From Xanthobacteraceae bacterium (GTDB lineage: Bacteria; Pseudomonadota; Alphaproteobacteria; Rhizobiales; Xanthobacteraceae), in the NCBI GenBank assembly GCA_019747015.1, contig JAIERI010000144.1, positions 1 to 35,492 of the forward strand: a stretch of DNA of 35,492 nt, read 5' to 3'. Positions 15,551-23,748 of the stretch are shown one piece after another. Every line of letters starts with the position of its first letter. The first letter of the stretch is position 1. The notes under the pieces are model-generated. The model did not search any database, was not told the origin of the DNA, and worked only from the letters and a program-made list of their open reading frames with translations. The position numbers and the translations under genes are program-made.

Positions 15551-17029
15551 CTAACCGCCGATGGCGGCTTTCATGCGCCGCACGGCCTCCCGGATGCCCT
15601 GATCGTCCAGCCCGGCGAAACCCATTCTGATCCCTCGCCTGCCGTCTTCCTTTCCGGAAAAGCTGCGGCTGGGGAGAAACGAGAGGCCGAATGCCACGGC
15701 ATTTTTCTCAAGCCGGTCCAGATAGGCTTGCGTTTCGAATGTCAGCCAGAACGCCAGCCCGCCATCGGGCATCCGGAAATCGACGACGTCACCCAGTTCC
15801 GCGCGCAATGTGACGGCGAGCTTCTCGCGGCGGCTGGAATAGACGCGCAAGGCGCGGTTGGCATGTCTGCGCACTTCACCGGCATCGACCAGTTCGGCAA
15901 CCGCCTCTTCGGTGATCTGATCGCCCTGACGGTCGATCAGCAGAATCTCCTGCGCGGCCCGGTCGATGAATTTCTCCGGCGCTGATATGTAACCTATCCT
16001 CAGGCTTGGAGACAGAAGCTTGGACATCGACCCGATATAGAGGATGGCCGGATCGAAAGACGCCAGGGGAAGCAGTGGCTGATGCGCAAAGTGAAATTCA
16101 TGGTCGTAGTCGTCCTCGATGATCGTAAAGCCGAATTGCGATGAAAGCGCGAGAAGCCGGAGCCTTCGCGCCGGGTTGAGCAGCACGGTCGTCGGAAAGT
16201 GATGATGAGGCGTCAGATAGACGACACGTACGCGGTTTCGGCGGCACAGCTTTTCAAGGTTGTCGATATCGGTTCCGCCCTCGTCGACCTTCGCGCGAAG
16301 AATGGTGGCGCCGGCAGCACGAAAAGCCTCCCGCGCCGGCGGATAGGTGAGATCGTCGACGACGACGGCATCGCCGGTCCGGATCAGGATTCTGGATGCG
16401 AGGTAGATCGCCATCTGGCTTCCGCGCGTCAGACAAACCCTCTCCGGCGTGGTCGCCAATCCGCGGTCCATATTCAGCATGCGCGATATCGCGGTCCGCA
16501 GCACCGGGGATCCGCGAGGATCACCATAGCCGAGTTTGCCCACCTTCCCCGCGAGCGACATCGCGCTGCGATAGGCCCGCGCAAAACTCTCGGCCGGAAA
16601 CAGCCGGGTGTCGGGAGTGCCGTCATCGAGCAGAACGATACCGGGCTTTGGAAAGATGACCGGCACATCGAGCGCCGCAGCAAGGCGGCTGAACTGAGGC
16701 CCTTCGCCGCGCGTCTTCGAGTTATCGAGGACGGCCCGGTTGGGCTTGCTGCGCGACTCCGGCAGCTTGGTCGAAACGAATGTCCCCTTGGTGCCGCGCG
16801 AAACCAGCCAGCCTTGTGCGATCAACTCGTCGTAAGCCACGATGACCGTTTTGCGGTTCACGCCCAGCTCTTCGGCCATCTCCCGGGATCCGGGCAGCAC
16901 CTCGCCGGGAGTGAGCCGGCCCCGCCGGATTTCAGCAATGAGGCCGTGCGCGATCTGGACGTAGACAGGGCCGGCGCCGTCTCCGCGCTTCAGACCCAGC
17001 TTGAGATGTAACTTCCATTCCCGCAGCAT
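15551..17029 (-). CDS. MocR-type (GntR-aminotransferase) transcriptional regulator
   Basis: Residues about 15-90 are a GntR winged helix (YVQIAHGLIAEIRRGRLTPG, then LPGSREMAEELGVNRKTV). From about residue 120 the protein is a class I aminotransferase fold with the PLP lysine in ILYIGSMSKLLSPSLRIGY. MocR proteins (GabR, TauR and PdxR are studied examples) use PLP to sense an amino compound and bind direct-repeat operators. Length (492 aa) is typical. The gene has the same operator-like repeat 27-58 nt upstream of its start as the two transport/reductase operons, which suggests autoregulation. The effector is unknown and is plausibly the APC permease's substrate. Confidence 0.95.
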   Translation of the reverse strand: MLREWKLHLKLGLKRGDGAGPVYVQIAHGLIAEIRRGRLTPGEVLPGSREMAEELGVNRKTVIVAYDELIAQGWLVSRGTKGTFVSTKLPESRSKPNRAVLDNSKTRGEGPQFSRLAAALDVPVIFPKPGIVLLDDGTPDTRLFPAESFARAYRSAMSLAGKVGKLGYGDPRGSPVLRTAISRMLNMDRGLATTPERVCLTRGSQMAIYLASRILIRTGDAVVVDDLTYPPAREAFRAAGATILRAKVDEGGTDIDNLEKLCRRNRVRVVYLTPHHHFPTTVLLNPARRLRLLALSSQFGFTIIEDDYDHEFHFAHQPLLPLASFDPAILYIGSMSKLLSPSLRIGYISAPEKFIDRAAQEILLIDRQGDQITEEAVAELVDAGEVRRHANRALRVYSSRREKLAVTLRAELGDVVDFRMPDGGLAFWLTFETQAYLDRLEKNAVAFGLSFLPSRSFSGKEDGRRGIRMGFAGLDDQGIREAVRRMKAAIGG

Positions 17030-17055
17030 GGCCGGACAACTCAGTGGCCCATACC

Positions 17056-17087
17056 ATAGGCTAGATTAGTCACACCCAATGGTCCAG
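17056..17087 (-). promoter_or_regulatory. candidate MocR autoregulatory operator
   Basis: ATGGTCCAG (17079-17087) is followed at exactly 23 bp by the degenerate ATAGGCTAG (17056-17064). A near-palindrome TTTGGACCAAAC (17105-17116) lies beyond it and could be a third contact. Confidence 0.55.
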
Positions 17088-17164
17088 AACTTTCCCTCTG
17101 CCTGTTTGGACCAAACCCGGCTTGCGAGACGCAGGCCTGTTTAAAGGCAATGCCCATATCCTGA

Positions 17165-17386
17165 TTATTTTTTCTCTGCCGCCGACAGCACTTTTTTGCA
17201 ATCCGGCGTGAGCTTGTCGCCTGCGGCGGACAGGCAGGCGATAATTCTCCCGCCACCCGGCGTCACGCCCTGGCAATATTTTTGATAATCGCCCATGCAG
17301 GCCGCGCGCTGCTCGGCGGTCAGGTTCTGTGAAAACGCGGCTCCGGATGCACAAAGAAAAGCAGCGATCAAAACCGTACGTAGCAT
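17165..17386 (-). CDS. Small secreted cysteine-containing protein
   Basis: This is a 73-aa protein with a signal peptide (MLRTVLIAAFLCASGAAFSQ, cleavage near AFS) and a mature part of about 54 residues. The mature part holds four cysteines in the pattern AACMGDYQKYC, then GGGRIIACL and LTPDCKKVL. This resembles the Cys-rich repeat family seen singly in many Bradyrhizobium-type proteins; no function is established that I know of. Even cysteine number and export suggest disulfides in the periplasm. It is divergent from the RND efflux genes and not tightly linked to the regulator downstream. Confidence 0.75.
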   Translation of the reverse strand: MLRTVLIAAFLCASGAAFSQNLTAEQRAACMGDYQKYCQGVTPGGGRIIACLSAAGDKLTPDCKKVLSAAEKK

Positions 17387-17433
17387 CTGTCCATTCCTTT
17401 CCGGATATGAGTCGATCAGCGGGGTCGGTGAAT

Positions 17434-17498
17434 CATGTCAATGAGCCATGACGGAAAATCATGCCGGCAAGCCATGACAGTGAGTCATGACAAAATGA
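17434..17498. repeat. five-copy 13-bp tandem repeat (CATGAC-type)
   Basis: CATG occurs at 17434, 17447, 17460, 17473 and 17486, exactly 13 bp apart each time. The unit is roughly CATGACnnnnAGN, and copies 2, 4 and 5 read CATGAC in full. It lies in the 232-bp divergent gap between the Cys protein and the RND operon. It could be a multi-site operator; it is too short for CRISPR. Confidence 0.75.
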
Positions 17499-17570
17499 CC
17501 GCCGCTCGCGCCCACTCAAAAGAATTTCGCCAGTTGCATCATTTTAGCTTTTGGGTTCCACCGCAAGCGG

Positions 17571-17584
17571 ATTGTTGCTACAAT
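17571..17584. promoter_or_regulatory. inverted repeat ATTGT-N4-ACAAT ahead of RND operon
   Basis: A perfect 5-bp dyad overlaps a possible -10 (TACAAT, 17579-17584) with a weak TTCCAC 17 nt upstream. The spot fits a repressor operator for the efflux genes, but no TetR-type gene is in the window. Confidence 0.35.
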
Positions 17585-17630
17585 TTTTCAACAACAAGCT
17601 TCCGCGGAATGAAATGGGGTGGGCACCGCA

Positions 17631-18833
17631 ATGAAGCCGAAGCATCGAGCGACAACTACCAACCTTCGCGGCATCCGCGAGCGCATTGCATCTCACGCTT
17701 TCCGTATGTCGTTCGCTGTCTATGCATCGGTGGTTCTCACCGCCTGCGAACAGAACAGTTTTGTGCAGCCGCCTCCGCCGAAGGTCGATGCCGGATTGCC
17801 GGTACAGCGGACCATCACCCGTTATCTGGCAGCTACCGGCAACACCGCTCCTTTCAAGAGTGTCGATCTGGTCGCACGCGTACAGGGCGTTCTCCAGACG
17901 ATCAATTATGAAGACGGCGCTTTCGTCAAGGAAGGCACAACGCTGTTCACGGTCGAGCCCGAAACCTACAAGCTGAAGCTGGAGCAAGCGCAGGCCGCTG
18001 AAGCCGGCGCGCAGGCATCGCTGAAACAGGCGGAGGCCGACTACGCGCGCCAGGCGACACTGGTCGGCAAACAATTTGCCTCACAGGCCACGCTGGATCA
18101 GTCCACATCCAACCGCGACAACGCCCAGGCCAATCTTCAACAGGCCCAGGTCAACACCAAAATCGCGGCGGTCAATTACGGTTACACCAATGTCGTGGCG
18201 CCGTTCGACGGCATCGTCAGTGCGCATCTCGTCTCCGTCGGCGAACTCGTCGGCGTTTCATCGCCGACCCAGCTTGCAAGCATCGTGCAGCTCGACCCGA
18301 TCTATGTGAATTTCAACGTCAACGAACAGGACGTCCTGCGCATCAGAGCCGCCGCCGTGCGCAAGGGCCTCACATCGAAAGACCTCAAGGAAGTCCCTAT
18401 CGAGGTTGGGTTACAGACCGAGACCGGCTATCCGCATACGGGCAAGCTCGACTATGCCGCGCCGACGATCAACCAATCGACCGGCACGCTTGCGGTGCGC
18501 GGCCTGCTGCAAAATGCCGAGCGTGTGCTGCTGCCCGGATATTATGTCCGCGTCCGTGTTCCTCTCGACCAGCAGCAAAACGCCCTGCTCGTCCCCGATG
18601 TTGCATTGGGTAGCGATCAGGCCGGGCGATATTTGCTGGTGGTCAACAGTGAAAACGTCATCCAGCAGCGCAAGGTCCAGACCGGGCCGCTCGAAGGCGA
18701 CCTGCGCGTGATCGAGAGCGGCCTTCAGGCCGATGATCGCGTCGTGATCGCCGGCCTGCTCCGCGCAATCCCTGGCCAGAAAGTCGACCCGCAACTGCAA
18801 AAGATCGAGCAGCCTTCCGCGTCTGCAAAGTAG
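17631..18833 (+). CDS. RND efflux periplasmic adaptor (membrane fusion protein)
   Basis: This is the adaptor that links an inner-membrane RND pump to an outer-membrane channel. The N-terminus has a lipoprotein signal with lipobox VVLTAC, so the mature protein is probably anchored by lipid. Then come a lipoyl-like segment (VDLVARVQGVLQTINYEDGAFVKEG), a coiled-coil hairpin rich in Ala/Gln/Glu (LEQAQAAEAGAQASLKQAEA, and on to about residue 180), the second lipoyl half (VVAPFDGIVSAHLVSVGE) and beta-barrel domains. The ORF starts with a GTG at 17619; ATG 17631 has GGGGTGGG at the right distance. The pump gene follows after 8 nt. MexA/AcrA family, about 400 aa. Confidence 0.94.
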   Translation: MKPKHRATTTNLRGIRERIASHAFRMSFAVYASVVLTACEQNSFVQPPPPKVDAGLPVQRTITRYLAATGNTAPFKSVDLVARVQGVLQTINYEDGAFVKEGTTLFTVEPETYKLKLEQAQAAEAGAQASLKQAEADYARQATLVGKQFASQATLDQSTSNRDNAQANLQQAQVNTKIAAVNYGYTNVVAPFDGIVSAHLVSVGELVGVSSPTQLASIVQLDPIYVNFNVNEQDVLRIRAAAVRKGLTSKDLKEVPIEVGLQTETGYPHTGKLDYAAPTINQSTGTLAVRGLLQNAERVLLPGYYVRVRVPLDQQQNALLVPDVALGSDQAGRYLLVVNSENVIQQRKVQTGPLEGDLRVIESGLQADDRVVIAGLLRAIPGQKVDPQLQKIEQPSASAK

Positions 18834-18841
18834 GACAGGCC

Positions 18842-21800
18842 ATGATTTCGAAATTTTTCATCGAACGGCCGGTTCTTTCCAACGTCATCGCGATCCTGAT
18901 GATGCTGATCGGCGGCGTCGCGTTGTTCAGCCTTGCGGTCGCGCAATATCCCGACGTGGTGCCGCCGACCGTGCAGGTCACGACGCGCTATCCCGGGGCG
19001 AGCGCCAAGACTGTCGTCGATACCGTCGCGCTGCCCATTGAGCAGCAGGTCAACGGCGTCGAGGACATGCTTTACATGCAGTCCTACAGCGCCGCCGACG
19101 GCACCTACACACTTACGGTGACGTTCAAGATCGGCACCGATTTGAACTTCGCGCAGGTGCTGGTGCAAAACCGCGTTTCCAGCGCGTTGTCGTCGCTGCC
19201 GCAATCGGTTCAAACCCAGGGCGTCACGGTCCAGAAAAAATCGACCGCGATCCTGCTGTTCGTAACCCTGACGTCCCCGAACAGCACTTACGACAGTCTT
19301 TATCTGAGCAACTACGCCACGATCAACATACGCGACGAGCTGTCGCGGCTGCCCGGTGTCGGCAACGTCAACGTGTTCGGCGCCGGCCAGTATTCGATGC
19401 GTGTCTGGCTCGACCCGAACAAACTGCAGGCGCTCGGACTGATGCCGCAGGACGTTATTCAGGCGATCCAGCAACAGAGCCAGCAGGTCACGGCCGGACA
19501 GATCGGAACGCCGCCGACCCCGCCCGGTCAGGCCTTCCAGTACACGCTGAACGTCAACGGCCGGCTGGACGACACGACCCAGTTCGACAATGTCATCGTC
19601 AAGACCGGCAACAATGGCGATGTCACGCGCGTGCGCGACGTGGGCCGCGTCGAACTCGGCGCCCAGACCTACAGCCAGATGTTTTCGCTCGACCAGCGCC
19701 CCTCCACCGGCATCGGCGTGTTCCAGTCACCCGGCGCCAACGCGCTTGAGGTCGAGCAGGCTGTAAAGAAAAAGATGACGGAGCTGGCTCGCGCATTCCC
19801 GCAGGATGTGAAGTACGACGTTCCGTTCGATACCACCAAATTCGTTTCTGCCTCGATCCATGAAGTCTACAAGACGCTGATCGAGGCTGGCCTGCTCGTC
19901 CTAGTCGTCATCCTTATCTTTCTGCAGGACTGGCGCGCCATGCTTGTCCCGGCGACGACGGTGCCCGTCACCATCATCGGCGCCTTCGCCGCGATGGCGG
20001 CGCTCGGCTTCACCGTCAACCTGTCAACGCTGTTTGCGATCGTCCTGGCAATCGGGATCGTGGTCGACGATGCCATCGTCGTCGTCGAAGGCGCCGCTCA
20101 CAATATCGAGCACGGCATGTCCGGACATGACGCCGCGATCAAGGCGATGGATCAGCTGTTCGGGCCGATCATCGGCATCACACTGGTGCTGGTCTCGGTG
20201 TTCGTGCCGGCTGCGTTTTTGCCGGGGATGACCGGACGCATCTACGCGCAGTTCGCGCTGGTGATCGCCGCGACCGCGCTGATCAGCGCAATCAACGCCG
20301 CGACCCTGAAACCGACACAATGCGCATTGTGGCTGCGGCGTCCGGTGCCGCCGGAACAGCGCAACTGGTTTTATCGCGGCTTCAATTCGATATACGACCG
20401 GGTGGAAAAGCGTTATGCCGCGCTGATCGACCGCATGGCCGTCCACAGCACCCTGTCGTTCGTCATTGCGCTGGTCCTGATTGCCATCGGCGGCTATGGC
20501 CTGTCGCGCGTGCCGACCGGCTTTATTCCGATCGAGGATCAGGGTTATCTGCTCGCGGCGGTACAATTGCCCGACGGCGCATCGCTCGACCGCACACAGC
20601 ACGTGCTCGATCAGGTCAGTGAGCTATCCGGCAAGACCCCGGGTGTGGCGCAGGTGATCAGCATCGCCGGCATATCGGCACTCGACAACAGTTCGAGTCT
20701 CGCCAACGCTGGTGTCGCATACATCATTTTGAAGGACTGGGACGCGCGCGGTGCCGGCGAGGATTTACGCTCGCTCGTGGTTGGGCTGAATCAGAAACTC
20801 GGAGCGATTCAGGAAGCGCGCATCTTCGTGCTGCCACCGCCTCCCATTCAGGGCATCGGCAACGCCGCCGGATTCGCCATGCAAATCCAGCTGCGCGACG
20901 GCAATTCCGATTTTAACAAGCTGCAGGCCATCACGAGCACGATGGTCGGCAGCGCGCAGACTCAAAGCGCCTTGCAGCGCGTGAGTTCGCCGTTCCGCTC
21001 CATGGTGCCGCAGTTCGACGTCGAGGTCGACAGGATCAAGACGCAGACGCTGCATGTGACGACCGATCAGGTGTTCTCGACGCTGGCCGCCTATCTCGGA
21101 TCGTCCTACATTAACCAGTTCAACAAGTTTGGCCGCACCTTTCAAATCTATACCCAGGCCGATGCGCCATATCGTCTGACGATCAGGGATATTGAGAACC
21201 TAACAGTGCGCAACCAGCAGGGCGACATGATCCCGCTCGGCACGCTGGCAAGCATCACGCCGACGGTGGGCCCGTCACTCATTAGTCTTTACAACCTGTA
21301 TCCATCCGCGACCATCATCGGTCTGCCCGCGCAGGGCTACAGTTCCGGTCAATCCATCGCATTGATGGAACAGATCGCCGACAAGACATTGCCGCCGGGC
21401 ACCGGCTACGAGTGGACGGCGATGTCGTATCAGGAGAAAGCCGTCGGCAGCCAGATCTACTACGTGTTCGGCCTTGCCATGCTACTGGTCTATCTGGTGC
21501 TCGCCGGACAATACGAAAGCTGGTTCGCGCCGATCGCGGTCATTCTGGCGGTGCCGCTTTCGCTGCTCGGTCCGATGGTAGTCCTGACGGGACTCAGAAT
21601 CGAGAACAATCTCTACACGCAGATCGGACTGATCCTGCTGATCGCGCTGTCGGCCAAGAACGCCATTCTCATCGTCGAAGTTGCGCTCGAACTTCACGTA
21701 CGCGATGGCAAACCGCTGCTTGAATCGGCGGTGGAAGCCGCGCGGGCGCGATTCCGGCCAATCCTGATGACGTCGTTCGCCTTTATCCTCGGCGTGGCGC

Positions 21801-22003
21801 CGCTGGTTATCGCGAGCGGTGCCGGCGCGAGCGCCCGCAAATCGATCGGCATCACCGTGTTCAGCGGCATGATCGCCTCGACCTGCCTGGCCGTGCTTTT
21901 CGTTCCGACGTTCTTTGTCGTGGTTCAGCGCTTTGAGAACTGGCTTGCCGAGCGGAAAACCAAAAAAGCCGGCGCGCAGACGATCCCGCAGCCGGGAGCC
22001 TGA
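18842..22003 (+). CDS. RND multidrug efflux pump, HAE1 family (AcrB/MexB-like)
   Basis: This is a proton-driven inner-membrane exporter of 1053 aa, the normal AcrB length. It starts with the family's MISKFFIERPVLSNVIAILMML. The helix-4 proton-relay aspartates are in AIGIVVDDAIVVVE. The large periplasmic loops follow helices 1 and 7, and the C-terminal block has GLILLIALSAKNAILIVE (helix 10, relay lysine in SAKNA) and RPILMTSFAFILGVAPL. It is co-transcribed with the adaptor. No outer-membrane factor follows, so the complex would borrow a TolC/OprM protein from elsewhere. Substrates are typically hydrophobic or amphiphilic compounds; nothing here narrows them. Confidence 0.96.
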   Translation: MISKFFIERPVLSNVIAILMMLIGGVALFSLAVAQYPDVVPPTVQVTTRYPGASAKTVVDTVALPIEQQVNGVEDMLYMQSYSAADGTYTLTVTFKIGTDLNFAQVLVQNRVSSALSSLPQSVQTQGVTVQKKSTAILLFVTLTSPNSTYDSLYLSNYATINIRDELSRLPGVGNVNVFGAGQYSMRVWLDPNKLQALGLMPQDVIQAIQQQSQQVTAGQIGTPPTPPGQAFQYTLNVNGRLDDTTQFDNVIVKTGNNGDVTRVRDVGRVELGAQTYSQMFSLDQRPSTGIGVFQSPGANALEVEQAVKKKMTELARAFPQDVKYDVPFDTTKFVSASIHEVYKTLIEAGLLVLVVILIFLQDWRAMLVPATTVPVTIIGAFAAMAALGFTVNLSTLFAIVLAIGIVVDDAIVVVEGAAHNIEHGMSGHDAAIKAMDQLFGPIIGITLVLVSVFVPAAFLPGMTGRIYAQFALVIAATALISAINAATLKPTQCALWLRRPVPPEQRNWFYRGFNSIYDRVEKRYAALIDRMAVHSTLSFVIALVLIAIGGYGLSRVPTGFIPIEDQGYLLAAVQLPDGASLDRTQHVLDQVSELSGKTPGVAQVISIAGISALDNSSSLANAGVAYIILKDWDARGAGEDLRSLVVGLNQKLGAIQEARIFVLPPPPIQGIGNAAGFAMQIQLRDGNSDFNKLQAITSTMVGSAQTQSALQRVSSPFRSMVPQFDVEVDRIKTQTLHVTTDQVFSTLAAYLGSSYINQFNKFGRTFQIYTQADAPYRLTIRDIENLTVRNQQGDMIPLGTLASITPTVGPSLISLYNLYPSATIIGLPAQGYSSGQSIALMEQIADKTLPPGTGYEWTAMSYQEKAVGSQIYYVFGLAMLLVYLVLAGQYESWFAPIAVILAVPLSLLGPMVVLTGLRIENNLYTQIGLILLIALSAKNAILIVEVALELHVRDGKPLLESAVEAARARFRPILMTSFAFILGVAPLVIASGAGASARKSIGITVFSGMIASTCLAVLFVPTFFVVVQRFENWLAERKTKKAGAQTIPQPGA

Positions 22004-22015
22004 CGGAGCACAAGC

Positions 22016-22390
22016 TCACATGTTAACCGGCGTCCTTGCTGTCTCCGTCAGGTGGCGAACAAACCGGTTCTCTGCATCGACAAGAATCACGTTCGGCTCG
22101 ATGGGAGCCGTCACCAGCTCGAAACCCATAATAATGATTTGCTCGCCCTGCCCGATGAGATGCGCGGCCGCGCCGTTCATGCAGATCGAGCCGGAATTTC
22201 TTTCGCCCTCGATGACGTAGGTTTCCAGCCGCGCGCCTGACGTGTTCGATACGACCAGCACGCGCTCTCCGACCCACAATCCGGCTTTTTCAATCAGCTC
22301 CTTATCGATAGTAATGGAGCCGATGTAAGCGAGATTCGCCTCGGTCACGGTCGCGTTATGAATTTTCGAACGGATAACCCAACGCACCAT
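22016..22390 (-). CDS. panD: Aspartate 1-decarboxylase (pyruvoyl enzyme)
   Basis: PanD makes beta-alanine from aspartate for pantothenate and CoA synthesis. With the ATG at 22390 the key residues fall on the E. coli numbering: K9 in RSKIH, the self-cleavage pair G24-S25 in YIGSIT (S25 becomes the pyruvoyl group), and Y/R residues in GARLETYVIEGERNSG. Length is 124 aa, normal; the ORF track's 52 extra N-terminal residues are not PanD-like. GGGAGG lies only 2 nt before this ATG, so translation may begin at the next codon (GTG 22387). It stands alone, convergent with the RND pump, without panB or panC nearby. Confidence 0.95.
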   Translation of the reverse strand: MVRWVIRSKIHNATVTEANLAYIGSITIDKELIEKAGLWVGERVLVVSNTSGARLETYVIEGERNSGSICMNGAAAHLIGQGEQIIIMGFELVTAPIEPNVILVDAENRFVRHLTETARTPVNM

Positions 22391-22555
22391 ATCCTCCCAG
22401 ACTGTAGGCGCTTCTCGCCTCACCGTAAAAAGTACGAGTCCATGCGCTGGACTTCCACGGCGCAGAGAATCAGCCGGCCGCTCGCTTGGCCGCTGCGCCC
22501 GTCCACTCAAGAACAGCCAAGCTGTTGAGATGTTTGGTGAGCGCAATAGGCACCG

Positions 22556-22583
22556 AACCTACGGTCCGACGATCAAGAGTCAA
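22556..22583 (-). promoter_or_regulatory. candidate panD promoter
   Basis: TTGACT (22578-22583) and TAGGTT (22556-22561) on the minus strand are separated by 16 nt. This implies a 5' leader of about 160 nt. Next to it GTTTTT-N4-AAAAAC (22584-22599) forms an AT hairpin. The rest of the 22391-22670 gap shows only a short AACAGC-CAA-GCTGTT hairpin and no gene I can support. Confidence 0.35.
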
Positions 22584-22670
22584 GTTTTTACCCAAAAACA
22601 AGAGCTTGAGTGCAAATAATTGCGAAAGCCGTCAATAGATTTCAGCAGCCTTATCAAGACGCTTTGACGC

Positions 22671-23747
22671 TCAGTAGCCGGTCATTTCGAGATAGCCGAC
22701 GCCCGACTGACTTCCATGGATTCGTACTGGCCCTTCCCAATACGGGATCGTCGTCGCCATCCAGCTTTGCGGATTGAGCGAGACGATTTTTATTTTCAGG
22801 CCGCGCGATGGAATCTCGATGTCCCATTCCGTCGGGAGCATGCGCCCCTCGATCGAGTTTTGCGACGCCGGCGTCAAAGCGATCATGTTAGATGCAAGCA
22901 CTTCGGAGAGGCCATCCGCCCCGATCCAGTTGCCCGAGATAAAGTTTTTTCCATCGGACTGCCGCAGCCGGAACAACATCAGCTTCGTGCCCGAATCGAG
23001 ATGAAGTGAAATCCAGTCCCATCCCTTCTGGTCGGATGCCAGCGGCTGGCTGCTCCATTCACGATCCATCCACGCCTGACCTGTGACCTGAACGCGATGA
23101 CCGGATAACTCAATTTCACCACGAGCCTTGAAAAAGGGCTGGCTGTAATAATACGACGCCTGCCCCTTGTCCGACTTCTGGCTGTAGCCGGCATCCCCCT
23201 GCAAAACGAGAGCTTGCGATGCCTCCAGCTTCAGGTCGAAAGCAAAATCGTTCGCCGACGCAGTGAGCACCAGCGGCGAAATGGTCTGCGCAGACATCGC
23301 ATCAAGACCGCGCATGTCCCATGCATCGATCCACACATGAAACGGTTCGGCGTCGGCTCCGGCCTGACCGATGCCGCCTCGCGCCAATCGTTCACCAAAG
23401 TGATGCTCGCTTGCGCTGGTCACCGCGGCATGCCCCATCCAGATTTGCCGGCTGGCCCAGTTCTCGGCGTCCGGACCAGCTTCCATCGCCTGACGAAACA
23501 ACGTCCATTGCACGCCATACGGCGTGCCGGCCCCGTCGTGCAGATTGGCGGTGACGTACCACCACTCGATCCGGAATCGCGGATGCGGTCCGTGGTCGGC
23601 GGGAAATGTCAGCGCCCTGCCCTTCACCACCGGCTCGAACGCGCCAGCCTCGATGCCCAGTCCGGCGAACCCTTGAGCGAGCGAAGTCTTTGCATGGACC
23701 GCCGCGAGCAATACTCCCTGAACGAACGCCCGGCGGTTCGGAAGCAT
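22671..23747 (-). CDS. AttH/CrtC-like secreted lipocalin-fold protein
   Basis: This belongs to the predicted secreted hydrolase family (COG5621; AttH, related to CrtC carotenoid hydratase). The hallmark FRIEWWYVTANLHDGAG appears at about residues 58-74, and WMDREWSSQPLASDQKGWDW at about 227-246. The N-terminus has a twin-arginine-like signal (NRRAFVQGVLLAAVHA). Length is 358 aa. It begins 1 nt after the FtsX-like permease gene, the same order as in Agrobacterium att-type exporter clusters. It likely works in the periplasm or envelope on a lipidic substrate handled by the transporter. Its catalytic activity is not established. Confidence 0.88.
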   Translation of the reverse strand: MLPNRRAFVQGVLLAAVHAKTSLAQGFAGLGIEAGAFEPVVKGRALTFPADHGPHPRFRIEWWYVTANLHDGAGTPYGVQWTLFRQAMEAGPDAENWASRQIWMGHAAVTSASEHHFGERLARGGIGQAGADAEPFHVWIDAWDMRGLDAMSAQTISPLVLTASANDFAFDLKLEASQALVLQGDAGYSQKSDKGQASYYYSQPFFKARGEIELSGHRVQVTGQAWMDREWSSQPLASDQKGWDWISLHLDSGTKLMLFRLRQSDGKNFISGNWIGADGLSEVLASNMIALTPASQNSIEGRMLPTEWDIEIPSRGLKIKIVSLNPQSWMATTIPYWEGPVRIHGSQSGVGYLEMTGY

Positions 23748-23748
23748 C

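Noticed and set aside
17434-17498. 13-bp repeat as a CRISPR or plasmid iteron array
   Set aside because: Units are too short and have no spacers; there is no cas or rep gene, and the position is a promoter gap.
22391-22546. N-terminal extension of PanD in the ORF track
   Set aside because: PanD residue numbering and length fit the ATG at 22390 exactly; the extension has no similarity to the family.
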